NCBI RefSeq assembly: GCF_014529935.1
Contig: NZ_JACVFC010000001.1
Coordinates: 3,658,001-3,722,000, forward strand
Source of the DNA: Chitinophaga qingshengii
Lineage (GTDB): Bacteria > Bacteroidota > Bacteroidia > Chitinophagales > Chitinophagaceae
Direction: 5' to 3'
DNA: 64,000 nucleotides
Shown here: positions 45,678 through 53,947 of the stretch, one piece after another
How positions within the stretch are numbered: the first letter of the stretch is position 1
How the letters are laid out: every line of letters starts with the position of its first letter
The notes under the pieces: model-generated
The model's database searches: none
The model's input: only the letters and a program-made list of their open reading frames with translations
What the model was told of the DNA's origin: nothing
Translations under genes and position numbers: made by a program

Positions 45678-46745
45678 TTAGACGTAAACGTTACAACCAG
45701 CCATTTCATTATCAGCCGGTAGAAAATTCTGTTCAGCTTGCGGGGGAGAAGTCCTTTCGAAAATGTGGTCCTTGTACTGTGAAACAATCGCGTCTAATAC
45801 GTCTTCTATTTCAGCTAATGTTTTGTAAGTTACTAATTGTTGCCTGAATTCTTTAATGTGGGGCAGCCCTTTGAGGTAGTTTGCGTAGTGGCGGCGCATT
45901 TCCAGAATTCCTACAACATCGCCTTTCCAGGACACGGACTGGTGGAGGTGTTTTTTACAAACTTCTACTCTTTCCAAAACAGTTGGAGGCGGCAAATGTT
46001 CGCCGGTCTTCATAAAATGCTTGATCTCCCGGAATATCCAGGGATAGCCGATGGCGGCACGACCTATCATGACCCCATCTACGCCAAACTTTTGCCGGGC
46101 AGCTATTGTTTGTTCCGGCGTACATATGTCACCGTTACCAAAAATCGGAATTTTGATACGGGGGTTATTCTTTACTTTCCCTATCAGCGTCCAGTCCGCA
46201 TGGCCCTTATACAGCTGGGTACGGGTACGCCCATGAATCGTGAGCGCCTGTATCCCCACATCCTGCAAGCGTTCTGCTACCTCTTCAATGTTTTTGGTAT
46301 TATCGTCCCATCCCAGGCGGGTTTTCACGGTAACCGGCAGTTTGGTGGCTTTTACCACCGCTTCGGTCAGTCTCACCATTTTAGGGATGTCTTTTAAAAT
46401 ACCGGCCCCGGCGCCTTTACACACGACCTTCTTTACCGGGCAACCAAAATTGATGTCCAGCAAATCGGGGTTGGTAGTCTCCACTATTTGGGCGGCCATG
46501 GCCATCGGCTCTTCATCTCCGCCGAATATCTGGATCCCTACCGGTCTTTCATAAGGGAAAATATCCAGTTTCATCCGGCTTTTGATGGCATCACGGATAA
46601 GCCCCTCCGAAGAAATAAACTCGGTATACATCAGGTCTGCTCCGTTGTCCTTACATACCGCACGGAAAGGCGGATCGCTCACATCTTCCATGGGAGCCAG
46701 CAACAGGGGAAATTCACCCAGTTCTATGTTTCCTATCTTCACCAT
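45678..46745 (-). CDS. dusB: tRNA-dihydrouridine synthase, DusB type
   Basis: 355 residues. FMN-binding TIM barrel: LLLAPMEDVSDPPFRAVCKD, YTEFISSEGL, INFGCPVKKVVCKGAGAGIL with the catalytic Cys, VKTRLGWDD, IHGRTRTQLYKGHADW and GNGDICTPEQ. Reduces uridine to dihydrouridine in tRNA D-loops. A 25-residue C-terminal tail with Cys (AGCNVYV) is an addition. First gene of a likely dus-HNH transcript. Confidence 0.94.
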   Translation of the reverse strand: MVKIGNIELGEFPLLLAPMEDVSDPPFRAVCKDNGADLMYTEFISSEGLIRDAIKSRMKLDIFPYERPVGIQIFGGDEEPMAMAAQIVETTNPDLLDINFGCPVKKVVCKGAGAGILKDIPKMVRLTEAVVKATKLPVTVKTRLGWDDNTKNIEEVAERLQDVGIQALTIHGRTRTQLYKGHADWTLIGKVKNNPRIKIPIFGNGDICTPEQTIAARQKFGVDGVMIGRAAIGYPWIFREIKHFMKTGEHLPPPTVLERVEVCKKHLHQSVSWKGDVVGILEMRRHYANYLKGLPHIKEFRQQLVTYKTLAEIEDVLDAIVSQYKDHIFERTSPPQAEQNFLPADNEMAGCNVYV

Positions 46746-46941
46746 AAGTTAAATACCGCAGCGCCAGGCTGTAGTTATTATTTTTATACTTTATATTACT
46801 CTTTTTCACTGAGGGAAGTGACAGTTCCTTACTTCCGAAAAGAAGCAGGCAGGATATAAAAAGGTGACGGAGATCACCAGATATCACTGCAAACTGGATT
46901 TCGCGATGTAAATTTACGCAAAATTAATACAGTAAGTATTT

Positions 46942-47892
46942 ATGACCGGTTATCTGAAACAGTCGCCTCCCGCCTTGCAATTTGTTACCTTCTTTGGTTT
47001 CTTCATTGGCTTCATGCTCATTTACAATACAGCACTGATGTTGCTGATGGAACCGCTTACCGGTCATACACTCGAAGGCCTTCAACTGGGAGACATCAAA
47101 GACCCTAACCTTATCGCCTATCTGAAAATTACACAGTTTTTATATTCTATCATAGTATACCTGGTACCGGCAGGTCTTTTTGCCTACCTGTGGCAGCCCA
47201 ATCCCTGGCGTTACCTGGGCCTGAAACCCGCGCCCACAGCCATACAGATACTGCTGGCACTAATGGCGATGATCAGCGTCACCTGGTTCAGCGGATTTAC
47301 CGGCGACTGGAACCAGACCTGGAATGTACCACAGGCCGCCCGCGACATGCAGCAGCAAGCGGAAAAACTAATCGCCACCATCACCCGGATGCCTACCCCC
47401 AAAGACCTTGTTATCAACCTGATACTGATGGCCATTGTGCCTGCGGTAACAGAAGAAGTCTTTTTCCGGGGCGTATTCCAACGCCTGCTCATTAAAAGCA
47501 CCAACCGGGTATGGCTCAGTGTATTCCTCTCCGCTATCTTCTTCAGTTTCATACACTTCGAGATGCTGGGCTTTGTACCCCGGGTGGTACTGGGTTTCAC
47601 CCTCGGCGCCATATACGTACTAAGCGGTAACCTGTGGTTGCCTATCCTCGCCCACATAATGAATAATGGTTACCTGGTAGTGATGTTATACCTGTTTCAG
47701 CACGGCCACATTAAAACCGACCCGGCCAAAGACACGCCCGTAGCCTGGTATATCGGGCTGTTCAGCCTCGTGGTAACTATCGGCCTGCTATGGGCGCTGC
47801 GCCGGAAATCAACACCTATGGACATGACAGACCCAGCCCCGCCGGTGGATAAAGACGGGATACACAGCATCGGTATGGATGAAAATCAGTAA
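46942..47892 (+). CDS. CPBP-family intramembrane glutamic endopeptidase
   Basis: 316 residues with about eight transmembrane helices. The Abi/CPBP motifs are present: TEEVFFRGVFQRLL (EExxxR), FIHFEMLGF (FxxxH) and HIMNNGYLV (HxxxN/D). Relatives of the Rce1 protease; in bacteria some mature peptides or regulate immunity proteins. C-terminal tail soluble. Followed after 27 bases by a DUF2007 gene. Confidence 0.9.
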   Translation: MTGYLKQSPPALQFVTFFGFFIGFMLIYNTALMLLMEPLTGHTLEGLQLGDIKDPNLIAYLKITQFLYSIIVYLVPAGLFAYLWQPNPWRYLGLKPAPTAIQILLALMAMISVTWFSGFTGDWNQTWNVPQAARDMQQQAEKLIATITRMPTPKDLVINLILMAIVPAVTEEVFFRGVFQRLLIKSTNRVWLSVFLSAIFFSFIHFEMLGFVPRVVLGFTLGAIYVLSGNLWLPILAHIMNNGYLVVMLYLFQHGHIKTDPAKDTPVAWYIGLFSLVVTIGLLWALRRKSTPMDMTDPAPPVDKDGIHSIGMDENQ

Positions 47893-47919
47893 TTTACCAG
47901 CGAGACAAATGTTATTACT

Positions 47920-48162
47920 ATGGAAAAAGGTTGGGTGAAAATATTCGCAAGCGATCGTCCTTTCGAGGCGGAAATTGTAAAAGGAATGCTGGCTGACAAT
48001 GGGATTACGGCAGTGCTGATCAATCGCCAGTCATCTTCCTACAACATTACCCTCCCCGGACAGGTGGAATTGTATGTACACGAGAAAGAAGAACAAACAG
48101 CTAAGGACCTGGTACATAACCACAACAACCTGCCTACCGGCGACCCGAACGAAGTGTCGTAA
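47920..48162 (+). CDS. DUF2007 domain protein
   Basis: 80 residues. GWVKIFASDRPFEAEIVKGM, LADNGITAVLINRQSS and VELYVHEKEEQTAKDLV are the DUF2007 pattern (PII-like small ferredoxin fold, 'putative signal transducing protein'). Co-transcribed with the CPBP gene upstream; the next gene has its own promoter. Confidence 0.88.
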   Translation: MEKGWVKIFASDRPFEAEIVKGMLADNGITAVLINRQSSSYNITLPGQVELYVHEKEEQTAKDLVHNHNNLPTGDPNEVS

Positions 48163-48182
48163 TAGCAATTTGCACCGCAGGG

Positions 48183-48200
48183 TAATTTTGTACACTTTTG
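48183..48200 (+). promoter_or_regulatory. cdsA promoter boxes
   Basis: TAATTTTG (48183-48190) matches TAnnTTTG; a second box CACTTTTG (48193-48200) lies 20 bases after a TTG (48170-48172). Either would start transcription before ATG 48232. Confidence 0.5.
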
Positions 48201-48231
48201 CGGTTCAGAATCATTAACAGAACTACGCATA

Positions 48232-49116
48232 ATGAAGACGTTTTTTACCCGCACTGCCTCAGCGCTGGTGTTTGTGGCAGTCATGCTGGGAGGTATCTTA
48301 TGGAGTCCCTTTACCTTCTTCCTGCTCTTTTTCCTGGTTAGCTTCTTCGCGCTGCAGGAATTTTTTAAACTCATGCGCCTGATCGATACCGGCTATAACA
48401 ATATCCCTGCCTGGCACAAATGGGGCGTTACCATCGCCGGAAGCGCAATCATGCTGGCTTTCACAGGAGAATACTTCCAGCTGGGCGGCATCTCTACCGG
48501 CTTTATCGGCTGGTGGGTAGCTATTATCTTCCTGCTGGTACTCCCGCTCGGGGAAATCCTGCTGGACAAAGACTTCTCCCCCCGTAATGTTGGCTATTCC
48601 TGTATGGGATTGCTGTATGCGGTGGTTCCCTTTAGCCTGCTGGTCAATATCCGGCTCAATGCCATCGATATCCACTATACGCCGGACAACGTAGGCACCG
48701 CCCCCGGCTGGCTGATTCCCTTACTGCTCATCATCTTTATCTGGATCAACGATACCATGGCCTATATCGTAGGCTCTCTCATTGGCCGCACGCCTTTCTT
48801 CCCATCCATTTCCCCTAAAAAAACCATAGAAGGCACCGTAGGCGGGATGATACTGGCGGTTACCGCCGCAGGCGTATATGGTTATTGCTGGGGCCAACAG
48901 TACCTTTCGCTGCAACATTGGCTAGTTTTGGCCGGCATCGCAGCTGTTTTCGGCACCATCGGCGACCTGCTGGAATCAAGACTCAAACGGATGGCCGGCG
49001 TTAAAGACTCCGGTAATATCATGCCCGGCCACGGCGGCTTCCTGGACCGCTTCGATTCCCTGCTGCTCGCTACGCCCTTCGCCTGGATTTATGTGCATGC
49101 CTTTATGATGGCTTAA
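48232..49116 (+). CDS. cdsA: Phosphatidate cytidylyltransferase
   Basis: 294 residues, about eight transmembrane helices. CdsA signature near the C-terminus: ESRLKRMAGVKDSGNIMPGH followed by GGFLDRFDS. Makes CDP-diacylglycerol from phosphatidic acid and CTP, the branch point for phospholipids. Psd downstream completes the phosphatidylethanolamine branch, with 128 bases and a separate promoter between. Confidence 0.95.
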   Translation: MKTFFTRTASALVFVAVMLGGILWSPFTFFLLFFLVSFFALQEFFKLMRLIDTGYNNIPAWHKWGVTIAGSAIMLAFTGEYFQLGGISTGFIGWWVAIIFLLVLPLGEILLDKDFSPRNVGYSCMGLLYAVVPFSLLVNIRLNAIDIHYTPDNVGTAPGWLIPLLLIIFIWINDTMAYIVGSLIGRTPFFPSISPKKTIEGTVGGMILAVTAAGVYGYCWGQQYLSLQHWLVLAGIAAVFGTIGDLLESRLKRMAGVKDSGNIMPGHGGFLDRFDSLLLATPFAWIYVHAFMMA

Positions 49117-49170
49117 CATACGCATAATCAATATTTTATATCCATTTAGCAGAAAAAGGGATTTCTGAAG

Positions 49171-49212
49171 TAACTTTGCATTCGCTTTTAATCATCCCGG
49201 CGAAGCCGGGAT
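49171..49212 (+). promoter_or_regulatory. psd promoter box and leader hairpin
   Basis: TAACTTTG at 49171-49178, then ATCCCGGC-GAA-GCCGGGAT (49194-49212), a perfect 8-bp stem with a 3-base loop, 32 bases before the start codon. Without a T-run it is not a terminator. Confidence 0.6.
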
Positions 49213-49244
49213 ATATATAAACAATCTAACAAACAAGAAAACAA

Positions 49245-49898
49245 ATGAAGATCCATCGTGAAGGATTTGCTACCATTTCCCTTGTATTCCTGGTACTGGC
49301 GCTGATTAACGGGGCTGTATTTTACTGGCTGGGTACTATTCCGGCAGTAACCTATACTGTCCTGATTTTTTCCATCGTCTTTTTCCTCTTTATCGTATCT
49401 TTTTTCCGCGTACCAGCCAGGCAGTACACTACAGGTGATAACCTGGTCATCTCCCCCTGTGATGGTAAAGTGGTGGTGATAGAAGAAGTGTTTGAACCGG
49501 AATATTTCAAGGATAAACGCCTGCAGGTATCCATCTTTATGAGTCCTGCCAACGTGCACGTCAACCGCAACCCTATCAGCGGTACCGTGAAACTGTCGCA
49601 ATACCATGCTGGCAAATACCTCGTGGCCTGGCACCCGAAATCTTCTACAGAAAACGAAAGACACTCTATCGTGATCGGTAACAAACACGGCGAAGTACTG
49701 GCCAGACAAATCGCCGGCGCTCTCGCCCGCAGAATTGTGAACTACCTGAAACCCGGTATGGAAGTGAACCAGAACGAAGAAATGGGCTTTATTAAATTCG
49801 GTTCCCGTGTGGATCTTTACCTGCCTTTGGGTACGGAAGTAACCGTGCAACTGGAACAAGTAGTGAAAGGCGGACAGACAGTGATTGCAAAAATCTAG
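49245..49898 (+). CDS. psd: Phosphatidylserine decarboxylase family protein
   Basis: 217 residues, the short bacterial/archaeal type. Two N-terminal transmembrane helices, then SPCDGKVVVIEEVF, FMSPANVHVNRNPISGTV and the self-cleavage region MGFIKFGSRVDLYLPLGTEV, in which the Ser of FGSR should become the pyruvoyl group. Converts phosphatidylserine to phosphatidylethanolamine in the inner membrane. Confidence 0.94.
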   Translation: MKIHREGFATISLVFLVLALINGAVFYWLGTIPAVTYTVLIFSIVFFLFIVSFFRVPARQYTTGDNLVISPCDGKVVVIEEVFEPEYFKDKRLQVSIFMSPANVHVNRNPISGTVKLSQYHAGKYLVAWHPKSSTENERHSIVIGNKHGEVLARQIAGALARRIVNYLKPGMEVNQNEEMGFIKFGSRVDLYLPLGTEVTVQLEQVVKGGQTVIAKI

Positions 49899-49924
49899 TA
49901 TATTGTACGTCTAAACAGGATTGT

Positions 49925-50164
49925 ATGAAAAATGTTTTTACTGCATTAGTACTCTTACTCCTGGCTGCAGGAGTAGCTACAGCCCAGGATAAACCCGGTA
50001 AGAAAGCGCCTGAAAAGTCCACTACCACCCACAAAGCGCTGCCTTGCGGCACGCCAAAACTGGCGCAGTGTAAACAGGATTCTGCCTGTAACAAAACACA
50101 AGGAAAGAAAAGCTGCTGCATGCAGCCTTCCCGCACAGCAGGACTCAGAACTAAAAGAATTTAG
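49925..50164 (+). CDS. Small secreted Cys-rich hypothetical protein
   Basis: 79 residues. Clear signal peptide (MKNVFTALVLLLLAAGVATAQ), then a Lys-rich mature part of about 58 residues with five Cys (LPCGTPKLAQCKQDSACNK, KSCCMQ). Not a family I recognise. It starts 26 bases after psd and probably shares its transcript. The Cys spacing could hold metal or disulfides. The stop is followed directly by a large palindromic repeat. Confidence 0.6.
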   Translation: MKNVFTALVLLLLAAGVATAQDKPGKKAPEKSTTTHKALPCGTPKLAQCKQDSACNKTQGKKSCCMQPSRTAGLRTKRI

Positions 50165-50323
50165 AAATTTTTTGATTTACGGATTTTTTGATTTCGTGGA
50201 TGATAAAAGCGAATCATTTAGGGATTTTTTGATTTCGCAAATAATAAAGAAGACCAGAGCAACTATTCAGCAGTAGCTCTGGTCTTCGCTTTTATCATCC
50301 ACGAAATCAAAAAATCCGTAAAT
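50165..50323. repeat. Large nested palindrome with duplicated arm
   Basis: Perfect 38-bp outer arms (50175-50212 and 50286-50323) enclose a second, diverged copy of the left arm (50217-50252; GGATTTTTTGATTTCG shared) and an inner hairpin with 11-bp arms AAGACCAGAGC / GCTCTGGTCTT (50250-50260, 50276-50286). A further partial copy of ATTTTTTGATTT begins at 50167. It lies between a + strand gene and the convergent HAD gene. Confidence 0.9.
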
Positions 50324-50324
50324 G

Positions 50325-51020
50325 TTATAGTATGTCTCTTAGTTCCCGCAGGTGTCCGATGGTATATGTCGGCGTAAAATCTACCGGCGGCTTGGCCGGG
50401 TTGAAATACACCTGGTCCATCCCTACACCATGGGCGCCTTTGATGTCCAGTTCCATGGCATCGCCTACCATGATGCTCTCTGCAGCAGAGGTATCAGCAA
50501 GGCCTATAGCGTATTCAAATATCTGCGGATAAGGCTTTAAGCTGCCCGCCACCTCTGAAGTAACGATATGGGTGAAATAATGATCGATCCCTGCATTCCG
50601 CATCTTCAACAGCTGCGTTTCCTCAAACCCGTTGGTAATCATATGCATCGGGTAGTTTTTGGAAGCCAGGTAATCCAGCGTTTCTTTGGTTTCCGGGAAC
50701 AGTGCCTTTTTGTTGGGCAGTATGTCCAGGAACTGTGTACTCATTTGCTGGCACAGCTTTTCATCACCGATTTTGAAATCCAGCAATGTCAGGCGGAAAC
50801 GCTTGTCGCGCAGCTCAGCCCGGTTGATAAATCCTTTCCGGAAGCGGTCCCATAAACGTTCGTTGTGCCCGACATAAGAGACGGAAAAAGCCTCAAAAGA
50901 TGGTACTCCGCGGTTGGCTAGTCCATGACTGTCGAAAAGTTCCAGCAAGGTTTCCTGTTCGTTGGTTTCAAAGTCCCAGAGCGTATGATCCAGGTCAAAG
51001 AAAAGATGTTTATATCTCAT
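50325..51020 (-). CDS. YjjG-family HAD nucleotidase
   Basis: 231 residues from ATG 51020; the longer ORF start at 51080 is upstream of a TACCTTTG promoter box. HAD motif I FFDLDHTLWDFETN, cap domain, motif II MITNGFEETQ, motif III Lys in GSLKPYPQIF and motif IV IMVGDAMELDIKGA. YjjG-type enzymes dephosphorylate pyrimidine nucleotides, including damaged ones. Its C-terminus abuts the palindromic repeat. Confidence 0.9.
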   Translation of the reverse strand: MRYKHLFFDLDHTLWDFETNEQETLLELFDSHGLANRGVPSFEAFSVSYVGHNERLWDRFRKGFINRAELRDKRFRLTLLDFKIGDEKLCQQMSTQFLDILPNKKALFPETKETLDYLASKNYPMHMITNGFEETQLLKMRNAGIDHYFTHIVTSEVAGSLKPYPQIFEYAIGLADTSAAESIMVGDAMELDIKGAHGVGMDQVYFNPAKPPVDFTPTYTIGHLRELRDIL

Positions 51021-51027
51021 AACGTCG

Positions 51028-51035
51028 CAAAGGTA
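51028..51035 (-). promoter_or_regulatory. -7 promoter box for yjjG-like gene
   Basis: TACCTTTG on the - strand, 7 bases before ATG 51020; it implies a very short leader. Confidence 0.5.
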
Positions 51036-51117
51036 CAAAATACCAGACAGATGGGGTTTCCAGACTACGCGCCATTCCATTAAAATTCACTATTTTACCA
51101 CTTTAACCGAAGAAATT

Positions 51118-51819
51118 ATGAACGCAGTTATAACAGGTGCCAGCAAAGGCATCGGAAAGGCTATTGCAGAAAGACTGGCGGCAGAAGGGTTCAACGTGAT
51201 CATCTGTGCACGGAATACAGATGCGCTGGCCACTGCAAAGGCTGCTATCCAACAAAAAAATCCGGCGGTAACCGTCATCGCTGAATCGGTAGACATGGGC
51301 GATAAAGCCCAGGTGATGGCTTTCGCACAAAAAATTAAAGACACCTGGTCTACCGTAGATATCCTGGTGAATAATGCCGGTATCTTTATCCCGGGCGCCC
51401 TCCATGAAGAAGCAGATGGTCTGCTCGAAAAGTTGATGGCCGTCAATGTTTACAGCGCTTATCATCTTACCCGTGAACTGCTGCCGCTTATGATAGCACA
51501 GCACAACGGTCATATCTTCAATATGTGCTCTACCGCCAGCCATCATGCTTATCCTAATGGCGGCTCCTACAGCATTACCAAATACGCCCTGCTCGGATTC
51601 TCCAAAAACCTGCGCCGTGAACTCATGTCCCATAACGTGCGGGTAACTGCCGTAAGCCCTGGCCCTACACTCACCGCTTCCTGGGACGGCTTCGAAGCAC
51701 CTCCCGACCGTATGATGCCCCCCGAAGATATTGCCAGCGTTGTCTGGAATGCCTACACACTGGCCAAACAAACTGTCGTAGAGGAAATACAGCTCAGACC
51801 TATGTTGGGAGATATCTGA
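51118..51819 (+). CDS. Short-chain dehydrogenase/reductase
   Basis: 233 residues. Classical SDR: cofactor motif TGASKGIGKAIA, NNAGIF, catalytic Ser region MCSTASHH and YSITK (Tyr-x-x-x-Lys). ARN after the second strand suggests NADP(H). 3-ketoacyl-ACP reductase-like or sorbose-reductase-like; substrate not assignable. Ends just before a palindromic repeat. Confidence 0.9.
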   Translation: MNAVITGASKGIGKAIAERLAAEGFNVIICARNTDALATAKAAIQQKNPAVTVIAESVDMGDKAQVMAFAQKIKDTWSTVDILVNNAGIFIPGALHEEADGLLEKLMAVNVYSAYHLTRELLPLMIAQHNGHIFNMCSTASHHAYPNGGSYSITKYALLGFSKNLRRELMSHNVRVTAVSPGPTLTASWDGFEAPPDRMMPPEDIASVVWNAYTLAKQTVVEEIQLRPMLGDI

Positions 51820-51821
51820 TT

Positions 51822-51905
51822 CAATTACGAATTACGAATTTTAAGCATGTTATGGTTCGTAGCGTATTTCTTCATTCGTAATTTATAATTCGTAATTCGT
51901 AATTG
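51822..51905. repeat. ATTACGA-word inverted repeat
   Basis: Perfect 19-bp arms (51822-51840, 51887-51905) made of the word ATTACGA repeated in tandem, separated by 46 bases. No T-run. Confidence 0.9.
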
Positions 51906-51969
51906 GATATATATAATCTTTTAACTAAGTTTTAACGGCAGTTAACACCGCTTCCGGAGCGGGTTTGGT

Positions 51970-51977
51970 TAAATTTG
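51970..51977 (+). promoter_or_regulatory. -7 promoter box for batD
   Basis: TAAATTTG, 11 bases before ATG 51989. Confidence 0.5.
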
Positions 51978-51988
51978 TTGACATTACT

Positions 51989-53944
51989 ATGAAGGACAGA
52001 TTTAGTATAAGGAAGTACATTTTCTCTGTTTTGTGTTGTTTGGGCCTGGTCATTAGCGCCAGCGCACAGGAACTCCGCTTCACCACCAGCGTGAGCAGTA
52101 ACTCCGTATCCCTGGACGAGCCCTTCCAGATCCAATTCATGCTGGAAAACGGCACGAACATAGCGAGCTTTACACCTCCCAGTTTTAAAGATTTTGAAGT
52201 GCTGCAAGGCCCTTCACAAATGCAGGGCCAGTCTATTTTCAACGGCCGCCGCTCTGAATATTTTGCCTTGAATTATGTGCTGCAACCCAAACATGTGGGC
52301 AGCTTTACCATTCCGGGTGCACAAGCCAGGGTAAATGGCAATGTTATCAAATCCAACCCGGTGCTCATTGAAGTACGGAAAGGCAATGCACAGTCACCCG
52401 CACAACCATCACAACCGCAGCCACAGCAGGCAATACCGCAACACCGCGGTGGCAACGGCCTGAGTGAAGACGTATCTGATGGCGTTCTCAGAAAAGGGGA
52501 GGACATCAACGAAAAACTCCGTAAAAATATTTTCCTAAAAGTAGAGGTGGATAAAACCAACCTGTATGAAGGCGATCAGCTAACGGCAACGTATAAACTC
52601 TATACCCGGCTCCCGACAAATTCCAGTGTTACCAAAGTGCCGGCCTTTAAAGGTTTCTCCGCAAAAGATATAGAACTGCCCAATCCGCCGCAGGCGACTG
52701 AAGAAAGAATCAACGGCATTCCGTTTAAAGTATTTACCATCCGTAAAACACTGCTGTTCCCGCTGCAATCCGGTACCCTGGAACTGGACCCGGTAGAAGT
52801 GGACAACCAGGTACGGCTCGTGAAAGTCGTTAGCAATGGTAAACGTAACCGCGGTGGCGGCCGCGATCCTTTTGAAGACTTCTTCAACGACCCGGCTTTC
52901 AAAGACCCGTTCTTCGACGATTTCTTCAACCGTCCGGAAGTAGAATACCAGGACGTTCCGTATAAAATCCAGAGCAACCCGATACAGGTCAATGTAAAAC
53001 CACTCCCGGTAGAAGGCCGCCCGCTTAGCTTCAACGGCGCCGTAGGCAGCTTCAAAATGACCGCCGTAGTGGATAAAAATACACTCAGCACCGATGACGC
53101 ACTTACGCTCAAAGTAACCATCAGCGGCCGTGGTAACGTAAACCTGCTCAATGCACCGAAAGTGGAGGTACCTACCGGATTTGAGAAGTACGATCCCAAA
53201 ATGACGGATGACATCGAGAAAAACAGTAACCCGCTTTCCGGTAGCAGGCAGTTTGAATTTGTACTCATGCCGCAGGAAGCCGGTAAACATACCATTCCTC
53301 CGGTGGAATTTTCCTACTTCGATCCGGCAGCCAACAGCTATAAAACAATTCGCTCCGAACCTTTCGTGATCGATATTTCCCAGGGTAAACGGGTGAAAGA
53401 AGACAAACACGATTTCGGCATAGGCAAAAATGAACTGGTCAACATCGACGGTGGTCTTCAGCAATGGTCCAAACGCAGCAGCTGGTTCATCACCAATCCG
53501 TGGTTCTATGCATTGCTTGCATTACCATTGCTGCTCGCCGGTGCGGTAGTTTTCTACAAACGCAGAAAAGACTACAATACCACCAACGCGTCCCTGTTAA
53601 AACACCGCTATGCCAACAAAGTGGCCCTCAAAAGGCTGGAACTGGCAGCCCGGTACCTGAAGGAAGGGAAAGACAAAGCCTTCTACGAAGAAACTTCCCG
53701 CGCCGTATGGGGGTACCTCAGTCATAAACTGAAAATACCTTTCGCCGATCTGAGCAAACAACTGATCCAGGATAAACTCGCTTCCCGTCAAATCAACGGC
53801 AGCAATACCCACGACCTGTTTGAACTGATCGACAACTGTGAGGTGGCCTTGTATGCGCCCGCCCATAACAATGATAAAATGCAGGGTACCTATTCCAAAG
53901 CGGTGACCATCATCACCAACCTGGAAGATGCACTGAAAAATTAA
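51989..53944 (+). CDS. batD: BatD-family membrane protein
   Basis: 651 residues from ATG 51989. Signal peptide (CCLGLVISASAQ), repeated beta-sandwich domains (LDEPFQIQFMLENGTNI, VEVDKTNLYEGDQLTATYKL, AVVDKNTLSTDDALTLKVTI), a transmembrane helix (about 520-540, WFYALLALPLLLAGAVVFYK) and a cytoplasmic helical tail. BatD is part of the Bacteroides aerotolerance set, which supports growth under stress and works with MoxR and VWA-domain partners. Those partners (batA, batB, batC, moxR) are not in the window; only batE follows, after 3 bases. Confidence 0.9.
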   Translation: MKDRFSIRKYIFSVLCCLGLVISASAQELRFTTSVSSNSVSLDEPFQIQFMLENGTNIASFTPPSFKDFEVLQGPSQMQGQSIFNGRRSEYFALNYVLQPKHVGSFTIPGAQARVNGNVIKSNPVLIEVRKGNAQSPAQPSQPQPQQAIPQHRGGNGLSEDVSDGVLRKGEDINEKLRKNIFLKVEVDKTNLYEGDQLTATYKLYTRLPTNSSVTKVPAFKGFSAKDIELPNPPQATEERINGIPFKVFTIRKTLLFPLQSGTLELDPVEVDNQVRLVKVVSNGKRNRGGGRDPFEDFFNDPAFKDPFFDDFFNRPEVEYQDVPYKIQSNPIQVNVKPLPVEGRPLSFNGAVGSFKMTAVVDKNTLSTDDALTLKVTISGRGNVNLLNAPKVEVPTGFEKYDPKMTDDIEKNSNPLSGSRQFEFVLMPQEAGKHTIPPVEFSYFDPAANSYKTIRSEPFVIDISQGKRVKEDKHDFGIGKNELVNIDGGLQQWSKRSSWFITNPWFYALLALPLLLAGAVVFYKRRKDYNTTNASLLKHRYANKVALKRLELAARYLKEGKDKAFYEETSRAVWGYLSHKLKIPFADLSKQLIQDKLASRQINGSNTHDLFELIDNCEVALYAPAHNNDKMQGTYSKAVTIITNLEDALKN

Positions 53945-53947
53945 TTC

